This document shows, in pieces, positions 38,006 to 45,913 of a stretch of 64,000 nucleotides of DNA; position 1 is the stretch's first letter, and each line of letters begins with the position of its first letter. The translations under genes were made by a program, and so were the position numbers. The stretch comes from Helicobacter labetoulli (GTDB taxonomy: Bacteria > Campylobacterota > Campylobacteria > Campylobacterales > Helicobacteraceae): contig NZ_QXJF01000002.1 of assembly GCF_003670275.1 (NCBI RefSeq), positions 83,858 to 147,857 on the forward strand, written 5' to 3'. The notes under the pieces were generated by a model. The model saw only the letters and a program-made list of their open reading frames with translations, was not told where the DNA came from and did no database searches.

Positions 38006-40595
38006 TTAAAAATTAAAATATAAAAATTCAGAGACATTGTTAATGCCATTGAGCGAAAGTGTCAAAAGCACCCAAAAACATATAACATAAAGCCAACTTG
38101 GCTTAAAACGATTGAGCCATTCCACACTATTTTTGAAACATAAACACACAATAAAAGCTCCTAGAATCCACCCCCACACTTCATAAGAGCTATCAGTAAT
38201 AGCACTCGCCCACATATCAAACCTTACATTAAATCCATTAAGCATTTGAGAGATAAAGGACAGGTTGAGTTTTGTTAATATATTCTCTACCACAAGAGGC
38301 AATACCACCTCTCCACCAAACATTCCCTTTAACAGATTCACCGCCCCTTGTAAATTTTCAGCCCTAAAGAATACCCAAGCGATATTGACAACATTAAAAG
38401 TAAGAATCCAGCACAACACCGCATAGATTCTGCTTTTCATAAAGCGTGTATATAAACTCTTAAAATCCAAATGCCCTGCTTTATCACTGCAAGCACAATC
38501 TTTTACTTTAGAATCTAATCTCTTGTATAAGAGCATATAGATTCTATGCACCACCATTGCCAACCCGTGCAAACTCCCCCATATCACAAAGCCCCACCCA
38601 GCCCCGTGCCATACTCCGCTTAAAAATGCCACGATAAAAAGATTTCTAAGTGTAAGGAGATTATTTATAGTGGTATAGAATCTGCTTTGTTTATGAGCTA
38701 GATTTTGATTACCCCCTAGTGGAATGTATAAATAATCTTTTAAAAATCTCCCCAAAGTGATATGCCACTGCCTCCAAAATGTAGCGATATTGAATGCCTT
38801 ATAGGGCGAGTTGAAATTGATAGGCAGCACAATGCCAAATAATAATCCTAGTCCTATTGCCATATCACAATAGCCGCTAAAATCAAAATAGAGCTGAAAA
38901 GTGTAGCTTAAGCTTGTCGCCCACGATTCAAAAAGATTGAGAATACTTCCACTCTCTACTGCACTAAATCCAGCATTCGCCCACTTTGCAAAGCTATCGG
39001 CGATAACGACTTTTTTAAAAAGCCCAATGGAGAATATAAACAAGCCTTTGGCAATGTATTCCCAATTGATTATATTAGGCTTTTTTAGCGATTCAGCTTG
39101 TAGTGATAAATGCGGGAGCTGCACAAAAGCCCTGCGGTCATTACCCTTTAGGTAACTCTCTTGTGCTTTTGCTTGCAACCCACATTTCTCATCTACAATC
39201 TTAGAATCGCCTACAAGTTGCTTAGATTCTAAATCTTTATCACAAATCTTAGAATCCCTATTCATCGCATAAAATTGTGGCATCATTTCTTTATGATGCA
39301 CAATAGGTCCAGCGATGAGTTGTGGAAAAAATGTGATAAATAGGCAATAGTCTAAAAAATTGATATGTGGAATTTCTTTAAAAGATTCAGCTTTACTAGA
39401 ATCTAGCATTGTCTTTTGATATTTTGCATTAGCAAAATCCATACAATCAATGTTGCACACTTTGCGTGTATTCCTACTCTCGCCCGCTTCGTGGTGCATA
39501 AAATCGGATTCAAAGGGGGCAGTAGTGTCTCCCGCCGATTTTATGCTAGAAGCGGAAATGGCGAGGCTCTCCCCTTGATTGCAAAAAAGAAAAGCGGTCG
39601 CTTTGCTTTTTTGGGCTAAGGGGAGCGGGGAGGGGATAAACCTTTTTTCTTTTGCGGTGGTTGTAGATAAAGTAGTTTGCGTTAGAGAATGCTGAGATTC
39701 TCTATTGTTTTTTACATTAGATTCTAAGTCTTTAAATTCTTCCCTCTCTTTACTTTGCTTATAACAATCCACTAAAAACGCAATTTGTTGAAAGGTTACA
39801 AATGATAAGGCTAAAGGCAAAAGAATATGAGGCAATGGAATAGCAAAGTCTAAATGTAAAAGTTGCGTAAAAAGATTAAAATTTTCTAAGAAAAAGTCAG
39901 TATATTTAAATATACCAAGTAAGCAGAGATTAAAGATAATGCCAAGTGTTAGGAATGTTTTAGGGAGTTGTAGCGTTGTCTTTGTGCGAAAAAGCAGGGA
40001 GTTTGTGGCTTGCTGCATCAATAGACTATCAACCTTAGAATTACCTTTAAAATCGCTACTATAATGACTCGAAGCTGAATCTTTACTTACCCCCCCCCCC
40101 GTTAAAATCTACACTTATTTGCTCTCTCACATATAAACTTTTTAAAATACCTTTGGCTAAAAAATAATTCACAAGTATTGAGCCAAGTAATATGGGGAGA
40201 TAAATAAGCTTCCAATACGCATAGAAAAATAAACTTGCTACAACCAAAAAGCCCTTAGCAAGATTCATATAGTGTGTGGAAGCTAATCTTTTAGAGGCTT
40301 GTGTACTAGAATCTATGGCTTTAAACTTTATCTCTTTAGATTCTAATGTTTTGGATTTTAATTCTTTAGATTCTAGCTTTTTAGATTTGCAATGAGAATC
40401 TTGCCCTTTAGATTCTAAACTCTTAGAATCTAAGCAATGAGATTGTGTTTGCTTAAGCATTTGCCTAGAATCTACTTGTTTAGATTCTATATATTCTTGT
40501 TCTGCTTGTCTTATGCTTAATGCCTTTAGGATATGAAACACAACCCAAACAATAGGCAAAAAGCAAAAGATGAAAAGATAGGAGTTGAAGAGCAT
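38006..40595 (-). CDS. phase-variable MBOAT O-acyltransferase, out of frame in this sequence
   Basis: The N-terminal frame (from 40595) gives MLFNSYLFIFCFLP and LASLFFYAYWKLIYLPILLGS, then ends just after a G11 tract. The second frame, entered with a tract of 10 or 13, contains FWRQWHITLGRFLKDYLYIPLGG and LSGVWHGAGWGFVIWG with the MBOAT histidine. Joined length is 862 residues, far above the usual 450-520. The excess is in a Leu-Glu-Ser-Lys-rich insert (about residues 35-105) and long inserts encoded around 39100-39770, including a palindromic element. It starts right after the maeB stop. Acts with the SGNH-like gene downstream; acceptor unknown. Confidence 0.82.
39496..39625. repeat. palindromic insert inside the MBOAT coding region
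   Basis: Two inverted repeats lie side by side: GCATAAAATCGG (39496-39507) with CCGATTTTATGC (39535-39546), perfect; and a 27/28-base pair (39569-39596 with 39599-39625) sharing CTCCCCTT, AAAAAAG and AAAGCG. The DNA is more GC-rich than its surroundings, is translated in frame, and falls in a part of the protein that MBOAT relatives lack. Confidence 0.7.
40090..40100 (-). repeat. G11 homopolymer, contingency tract in MBOAT gene
   Basis: Eleven C on the + strand. One base fewer puts the two halves of the MBOAT gene in frame. Confidence 0.9.
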
Positions 40596-40596
40596 T

Positions 40597-41811
40597 TTAG
40601 ATTCTTCCTACCCCACTTGCTACCGCAGCGTCTGCTACGGCGTTACTTACCACTTCATCAAGTCGCTCATCAAAGGCTGAAGGGATTATGTATTCCTTAC
40701 CAAAGCTTACTTTTTGTTTCAAAAGTTCTTCAAGTTTTTGTGTGATTGGCTCTCTTGCAAGATTTGCTATCGCTCTAGCAGCGGCAAACTTCATCTCTTC
40801 ATTAATCTTACTTGCCCTCACTTTTAACGCACCTTTGAAAATATAAGGGAAGCCTAGCACATTATTAATCTGGTTTGGGAAATCACTGCGTCCAGTAGCG
40901 ACAATCGCATCAGGTCTTGCTTTTTTTACAACATCGGGCATAATCTCGGGCGTTGGGTTGCTTAGGGCAAAAATAAGCGGAGATTCATTCATTCCCATAA
41001 TGTCTTCAGCCTTTAGCAAATCCCCCTTTGATAGCCCAAGCATCACATCTGCACCATTGAGTGCATCTTTATAGGAGTTGTAATGTTTCTTACAGGCGAA
41101 TTCTCTTTTTAACGCGTTCAAATCAGTTCTATCTTCAGTAATTGCCCCTTTAGAATCAAACATTACAAGATTCTTAACTCCAAGGGATTTATACATTTTA
41201 GCACACGCCACTGCTGCTGCTCCTGCACCAAAGACAACAACTTTAATATTTTCTACTTTTTTATTCACTAAATGCAAAGCGTTGATGATTGCCGCAGTTG
41301 AGATAATTGCTGTGCCGTGCTGATCATCGTGCATTACAGGAATATCAAGCTCCTCAATCAAACGCCTTTCAATCTCAAAGCATTCTGGAGCTTTAATATC
41401 TTCAAGGTTAATGCCACCAAAAGTGGGAGAAATCGCCTTGACAATACTTACAAATTTATCCACATCTTTTTCATTTACTTCAATATCAAAGGCATCAACT
41501 CCGGCAAAAGTTTTAAACAAAATCGCCTTTCCTTCCATTACAGGCTTACTTGCCATTGCACCTATATCGCCAAGCCCAAGCACCGCTGTGCCATTGCTGA
41601 TGACAGCTACAAGATTGCTCTTTGATGTGTAATCATACGCGCTTAAAGGCTCTGCTTCTATTTGCTTACAAGGCACGGCAACTCCGGGCGTGTAGGCAAG
41701 ACCTAGCTCATCAATGGAGCGTAGGCGTTTGCGTGGTTGAGTGGTAACTTTACCGCCGATATGGTAGGGAAGGGCTTTTGGGTAGGCTGCTTTGAGGGTT
41801 TGTAAATCCAT
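40597..41811 (-). CDS. maeB: malic enzyme
   Basis: Oxidative decarboxylation of malate to pyruvate. The 404 residues have the catalytic segment [11 protein letters not shown], the metal-site region [21 protein letters not shown] and a Rossmann loop [15 protein letters not shown]. The short bacterial form without a phosphotransacetylase domain fits. NAD or NADP use cannot be read with confidence. Stop and MBOAT start are one base apart. Confidence 0.92.
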   Translation of the reverse strand: MDLQTLKAAYPKALPYHIGGKVTTQPRKRLRSIDELGLAYTPGVAVPCKQIEAEPLSAYDYTSKSNLVAVISNGTAVLGLGDIGAMASKPVMEGKAILFKTFAGVDAFDIEVNEKDVDKFVSIVKAISPTFGGINLEDIKAPECFEIERRLIEELDIPVMHDDQHGTAIISTAAIINALHLVNKKVENIKVVVFGAGAAAVACAKMYKSLGVKNLVMFDSKGAITEDRTDLNALKREFACKKHYNSYKDALNGADVMLGLSKGDLLKAEDIMGMNESPLIFALSNPTPEIMPDVVKKARPDAIVATGRSDFPNQINNVLGFPYIFKGALKVRASKINEEMKFAAARAIANLAREPITQKLEELLKQKVSFGKEYIIPSAFDERLDEVVSNAVADAAVASGVGRI

Positions 41812-41916
41812 AAGAATCCTTTGTGGAGAATGTCAATGTAAAAAGCAATTTTTAGCACTTTTTTACAAATAAAACATAAAGTTTATGTGATTTTTGGGGC
41901 TTTTGCTTGCAAATTG

Positions 41917-42633
41917 CTATAATCCGCCAAATCGTCTTTGTCGCTCACAAAATTCGCCCATAAGTTTATCTAGTTCATCAGTAGTGAAATTAGGCCAAAG
42001 TGTGGGAGTGAAAAATAGCTCGGCATAACTTGCCTGCCAAAGCAAAAAGTTTGAGATTCTCTTCTCCCCACCTGTGCGGATAAGCATATCTACATCTGGG
42101 AGTGTAGCAGTATCAAGGTTGGCATTAATAAGCTCTGCAACTTCTTGTGCTGTGAGTTTTGAGAGTTTATTTTGGCTTTGAGAGTTGGCGAGTTTAATAA
42201 AAGTGCGTGCAATTTCATTGTGTGAGCCATAATTTAGGGCTAGAATTTGTGTTAGATTCGTGTGATTTTGCGTTAAGTGTTCTAGTTCAAGGATAGCATT
42301 TTGAAGTGATGTGCTAAAGGCATTAATATCGCCAATGACGCGGAATCTAATGTTGTTTTTGAGATAAGTTGCCCTCTCTTCTTTGAGATATTTTTCTAAT
42401 AATTTCATTAGATAGCTTATCTCCATTTTTGGACGCTTCCAATTTTCTGTGGAAAACGCATAGAGTGTAAGATAGGGGATATGACTATTCGCACACCATT
42501 GTGTGATTTCTCGCACGACTTTTGCTCCCTCTTTGTGTCCTTGTGTGCGTTTTTTGCCTTGTTGCCTTGCCCAGCGTCCATTGCCATCCATAATAATGGC
42601 GATATGTTGAGGCAGGGCGTTGTTAAGATTCAT
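41917..42633 (-). CDS. uppS: undecaprenyl diphosphate synthase
   Basis: UppS makes the C55 lipid carrier for peptidoglycan and O-antigen. The 238-residue protein starts MNLNNALPQHIAIIMDGNGR; the Asp in MDGNGRWA binds magnesium. STENWKRP and the C-terminal DMLIRTGGEKRISNFLLWQ are conserved. I chose ATG 42633, with AAAGGAC upstream. The open frame extends 42 codons further but overlaps the acyltransferase gene and lacks family similarity. Confidence 0.95.
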   Translation of the reverse strand: MNLNNALPQHIAIIMDGNGRWARQQGKKRTQGHKEGAKVVREITQWCANSHIPYLTLYAFSTENWKRPKMEISYLMKLLEKYLKEERATYLKNNIRFRVIGDINAFSTSLQNAILELEHLTQNHTNLTQILALNYGSHNEIARTFIKLANSQSQNKLSKLTAQEVAELINANLDTATLPDVDMLIRTGGEKRISNFLLWQASYAELFFTPTLWPNFTTDELDKLMGEFCERQRRFGGL

Positions 42634-43111
42634 AGTTTTGTCCTTTTGTGGTGTGTTGTGAAATGTGGCGGAGCAAGGAGGCGGGATTGCCAACATAGAT
42701 TCCACTTTGTGTGATAGAGTGTGTAACAACCGCTCCCGCGCCGATGATGACATTATCACAAATGCTTACAGGCAAAATTGTGGCATTTGAGCCAATGCTG
42801 ACATTATTGCCAATGCGTGTAGATTCCCATAAATCTTTGCTTGATGCTGGTTTGCCTTCTGTAAATCTATCGTTAATAAACATAACTCCATGTCCTATAA
42901 AGCAATCTTGCCCTATCTCTACAAGTGAGCAAATAAAGCTATGAGATTGAATCCGTGTTCTCTTGCCGATTTTGACTTGGGATTGAATCTCACAAAATGG
43001 TCCAACAAACACATCATCTTCTAAAATACACTCATAGAGGTTGCTTGGGCAAATGACTTTAACATTTTTGCCATAAATGACATTTTTGAGTTGAGATTCT
43101 AGAATCTGCAT
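42623..43111 (-). CDS. left-handed beta-helix acyltransferase (hexapeptide repeats)
   Basis: The 162 residues show isoleucine-patch hexapeptide repeats (VFVGPFCEIQ, VKIGKRTRIQ, CFIGHGVMFINDRF, TRIGNNVSIGSNATI, VIIGAGAVVT) and end in YVGNPASLLRHI. This is typical of sugar-nucleotide N-acetyltransferases such as WlbB/WbpD. A Gfo/Idh oxidoreductase of the kind that often acts with such enzymes lies at 60 kb, but the two are far apart and any link is inference. It starts directly at the end of the methylase gene and overlaps uppS by 11 bases. Confidence 0.8.
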   Translation of the reverse strand: MQILESQLKNVIYGKNVKVICPSNLYECILEDDVFVGPFCEIQSQVKIGKRTRIQSHSFICSLVEIGQDCFIGHGVMFINDRFTEGKPASSKDLWESTRIGNNVSIGSNATILPVSICDNVIIGAGAVVTHSITQSGIYVGNPASLLRHISQHTTKGQNYES

Positions 43112-44797
43112 TCAATCCCTTAGCTTTTTGAGTTGAGATTCTATCTCGCGGAGTTTTAGAGCGTAGTCTTGAATCTTATCAAAAGTCTTTTGGCTTTTTT
43201 GGGTGAAATCACGCGGAATGAGAAGATTCTCTAAATCATTGGGACTAAGCCCACCAAGTCGCTCATAAATATTGCCTAATGCCCTTTGCCCATTATGTGA
43301 AAACAGATAGCAATAAATCCCTATGGCGATATCCTTGCTTGGTGCGCGAAGTATGACAATACCTGCATTTGCTACGATAGTATGCTTGGCAGCATTAGGG
43401 CTAAGAATAGTAAATTTTGGCGTATTGCCGCGTATGGAAATGGCTATATCATAGGGCTTGAGTGCATATTTGCCAATCTTTATTGTATCACCCTTAAAGC
43501 GTTGGGTAGAAAACTCATCACAAAATCCAAATTCCGCAAAATCCGCCACACCTAAATCAAAAAAGGTAATTTTTTCATCTTTTTGGCTGCCATAGACACG
43601 CTGTCCGCGGAAAATATTCACTTGCAAATCTTTAAGGCATAAGCCATTGGCAAGCTCTTGTTTTGGTTTATGCAGATAATGCCCTACGCTCAAATCGTGC
43701 GGATTAATCTGCTCTATGGGTGTGAGACAGGAATATTCACTCGTAGCTTTTTGTTTATAGAGTTCAAGGAGTGCATTAAGATGAATAATGCGGTTATATT
43801 TGCCATCTTTTTGGTAAAAATGCGGAGTATTGGCATTGATATGTAGGATAGAATCATTATTTTGTGAAAGCACAATGATTGAAAAATCGTGTGTTTGATG
43901 AGGAAGGATATTTTTGGGCAACTCAATAATAGCCTCAATCAGCCTGTCTTCACAAAGTTTTTCACGCAAACGCCCTTCAAGTGAGGATTTGAGCAAAGTC
44001 TGTGTGCGGAGGATAAACACCCCCTTGTCCTTGAGATAAGAAAGGGAGTGGATAAGAAAGAGCAATTCAGGGTAGGTTTTAATAAGCGTCTCATAAGAGG
44101 CAAACCGCTCATCTTCTTTTAAAAATTGCGTGCCTACGTGGCTGTCAAGCGGAGGGTTACAGATGATTTTATCAAACTTGTGATGTTTAAATTGAGCATT
44201 TGTGAGAATATTATTTAGCACGAGATGTTGGGGATTGAGATGTAGAATCTTGCAGGTAATTTTGGCTATTTTTGCTAAAGTAGATTCTAGCTCCTCGCCA
44301 TAAAGCTCTACATTCTTGGCGTGATTGTGGATAGCAAAAAATAAGCTCCCCATACCATAACAGGGATTATACACGCTCTCTGTCTCTTTAATATCTAAGA
44401 TTCCTACAAGCAATTCATTAATTTCTAGTGGCGTAGAGTAGGAAAAAAGCCTATGGGTTGTCTTTTTTTGTGTAATGATATGTAAAAACTCTTCAATAGT
44501 GCGGTTTGTAATTGTCTGTGTATGAATGACTTTGAGAATCTTTAAAAGATTTGCATTTGGATTAAGAGGGGTGTAAAGCTCACTCCCAAAGGTTTCTTGC
44601 AAAGCTTGAGAAAAAGTATCATAAATAGGCTTGCGTTTGTTAGCAAGAATGATGAGTGATTCTATAAGGGGGGTGGAGTGGCGTTTTAACCAAAAAAGCT
44701 CAAGCATAATAGCAATAGAATCTAGCATATCAGTATGATAGCGTTTGATGTATTCAAAACAATTTAATAGCTCTTTTGATGCGTGAGAATCCGGCAT
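43112..44797 (-). CDS. fused N6-adenine DNA methylase and specificity domain (type I M-S-like), orphan
   Basis: Residues of about 100-370 are a HsdM-like methylase: YNPCYGMGS (144-151) at motif I and ICNPPLDSHVG with NPPL (214-217) at motif IV. Residues of about 385-555 look like one HsdS target-recognition half: NIFRGQRVYG, KIGKYALKPYDIAISIRGN, GIVILRAP, then LIPRDFTQKSQKTFDKIQ and a helical ending. In active relatives motif I is usually DPACGTG and motif IV NPPF/Y, so Asp-to-Asn and Phe-to-Leu changes are notable. No restriction subunit is nearby. It may modify DNA or have lost activity. Confidence 0.75.
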   Translation of the reverse strand: MPDSHASKELLNCFEYIKRYHTDMLDSIAIMLELFWLKRHSTPLIESLIILANKRKPIYDTFSQALQETFGSELYTPLNPNANLLKILKVIHTQTITNRTIEEFLHIITQKKTTHRLFSYSTPLEINELLVGILDIKETESVYNPCYGMGSLFFAIHNHAKNVELYGEELESTLAKIAKITCKILHLNPQHLVLNNILTNAQFKHHKFDKIICNPPLDSHVGTQFLKEDERFASYETLIKTYPELLFLIHSLSYLKDKGVFILRTQTLLKSSLEGRLREKLCEDRLIEAIIELPKNILPHQTHDFSIIVLSQNNDSILHINANTPHFYQKDGKYNRIIHLNALLELYKQKATSEYSCLTPIEQINPHDLSVGHYLHKPKQELANGLCLKDLQVNIFRGQRVYGSQKDEKITFFDLGVADFAEFGFCDEFSTQRFKGDTIKIGKYALKPYDIAISIRGNTPKFTILSPNAAKHTIVANAGIVILRAPSKDIAIGIYCYLFSHNGQRALGNIYERLGGLSPNDLENLLIPRDFTQKSQKTFDKIQDYALKLREIESQLKKLRD

Positions 44798-44833
44798 ATA
44801 TGTTCCTAGAAGTATAAAGATATTTTTTAGAAT

Positions 44834-45667
44834 CTAAGCACGCACGGCAAGTTTAGTAATGGCTTCAGTATTAAGGTCGTCCATATGGCTTTTCATCACT
44901 TTAGAATACATATCTACAAGGCGATTTGTTTCTATGAGAGAGCTCATCTCTAGCACGGCATTGACATTGCTTTTTTCTAAAAATCCTTGTGCAATCATAG
45001 CACTATTTTGCATAATATCGCGTTCATCAAGCCTATCTTGTGGGTATTCATAAAGATTTTTACCAACTTTTTTAAGATAACGCGGATTTTCAAAGCCAAC
45101 TACGGCTAATGCACCGATATTGATTTGCTCGGCAATAGCGTCATTATTGATATTTCGCAAATAGAGATTGCCATTATTATCACTCTCTAGGTGCATTCCT
45201 GTGGGGATAACAATACCCTCTTGTGAATCTAGCCCATCACGACTTAGCACAGGGTGTCCATCTTTATTGACTAAGTGTCCATCATTGTCTATATTGAAAC
45301 TTCCATCGCGTGTATAGCGGATACCATCGGGTGTTTTGATGACAAAAAAGGCATTATCTCTTTGCAAGGCAAAATCAAGTGGATTATCCGTTTGAGCAAG
45401 GCTGCCTACACTTCTATCGGTATATTCTTCACTGATAATTGGCACACGATCCATCGTTCTATTAAGAAACTTAGCGGCTTTGCGTGTATGGTCATCAATG
45501 GGAAGCTGTTCTTTGTGCGTTTCAAATAGTCTTAGATAATCGCCAATTACCACATCATCGCGTTTGAATCCTGTGGTGTTGAGATTAGCAAGATTGTTTG
45601 AGATGAGATCAAGCCGATTAAATTGCGTTACCATACCGCCGGTGGTGTTGTAATATCCACTTTGCAT
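44834..45667 (-). CDS. flgF: flagellar proximal rod protein, FlgF/FlgG2 type
   Basis: The 277-residue protein starts MQSGYYNTTGGMVTQFNRLD and has LISNNLANLNTTGFKRDD (family N-terminus), DNPLDFALQRDNAFFVIKTPDGIRYTRDGSF and the C-terminal AQGFLEKSNVNAVLEMSSLIETNRLVDMYSK. It resembles the gene called flgG2 in Campylobacter. The true distal rod gene flgG lies at 25.2 kb. A sigma-54 promoter is 37 bases upstream. Confidence 0.88.
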   Translation of the reverse strand: MQSGYYNTTGGMVTQFNRLDLISNNLANLNTTGFKRDDVVIGDYLRLFETHKEQLPIDDHTRKAAKFLNRTMDRVPIISEEYTDRSVGSLAQTDNPLDFALQRDNAFFVIKTPDGIRYTRDGSFNIDNDGHLVNKDGHPVLSRDGLDSQEGIVIPTGMHLESDNNGNLYLRNINNDAIAEQINIGALAVVGFENPRYLKKVGKNLYEYPQDRLDERDIMQNSAMIAQGFLEKSNVNAVLEMSSLIETNRLVDMYSKVMKSHMDDLNTEAITKLAVRA

Positions 45668-45702
45668 ACTTTAGCCTTTTGTTTAGAATCTAAAGTGAAA
45701 AA

Positions 45703-45719
45703 AGCAAAAGATATTCCGT
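45703..45719 (-). promoter_or_regulatory. sigma-54 promoter of flgF
   Basis: On the minus strand ACGGAATATCTTTTGCTT: GG at 45717-45716, ten bases, GC at 45705-45704. It matches the flgG element almost base for base. Confidence 0.75.
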
Positions 45720-45757
45720 AATTGTATTGAGGCTTTTTATCGGTTTTTGGGTATCGA

Positions 45758-45859
45758 TTAGATAGTATGTATTCTTTGAAAAATAAAATACACACCACTT
45801 ATAGCAAAAGAGATAAGGAAGGCAAAAACAAAAGCCTTGAAAAATCGCTTATACTTCAT
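45758..45859 (-). CDS. possible 33-residue membrane protein
   Basis: A short frame begins ATGAAGTATAAGCG and encodes basic residues (KYKRFFK), one hydrophobic segment (AFVFAFLISFAISGVYFIF) and a basic end. It fits a single-pass micropeptide in the gap between flgF and the AsmA-like gene. The ribosome site (GGGAC) is weak and I recognise no family. Confidence 0.35.
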   Translation of the reverse strand: MKYKRFFKAFVFAFLISFAISGVYFIFQRIHTI

Positions 45860-45913
45860 CTTATTGTCCCATTTGTGTGGGGTTATCGCTTTTAAGCTTG
45901 CCCCTTTAGAATC

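Noticed and set aside
41917..42759. Longer N-terminus of UppS
   Set aside because: The extra 42 residues overlap the acyltransferase gene, have no similarity to the family, and a good ribosome site precedes ATG 42633.
43112..44797. Complete restriction-modification system
   Set aside because: No restriction subunit or second specificity gene is nearby; neighbours are uppS, an acyltransferase and flgF.
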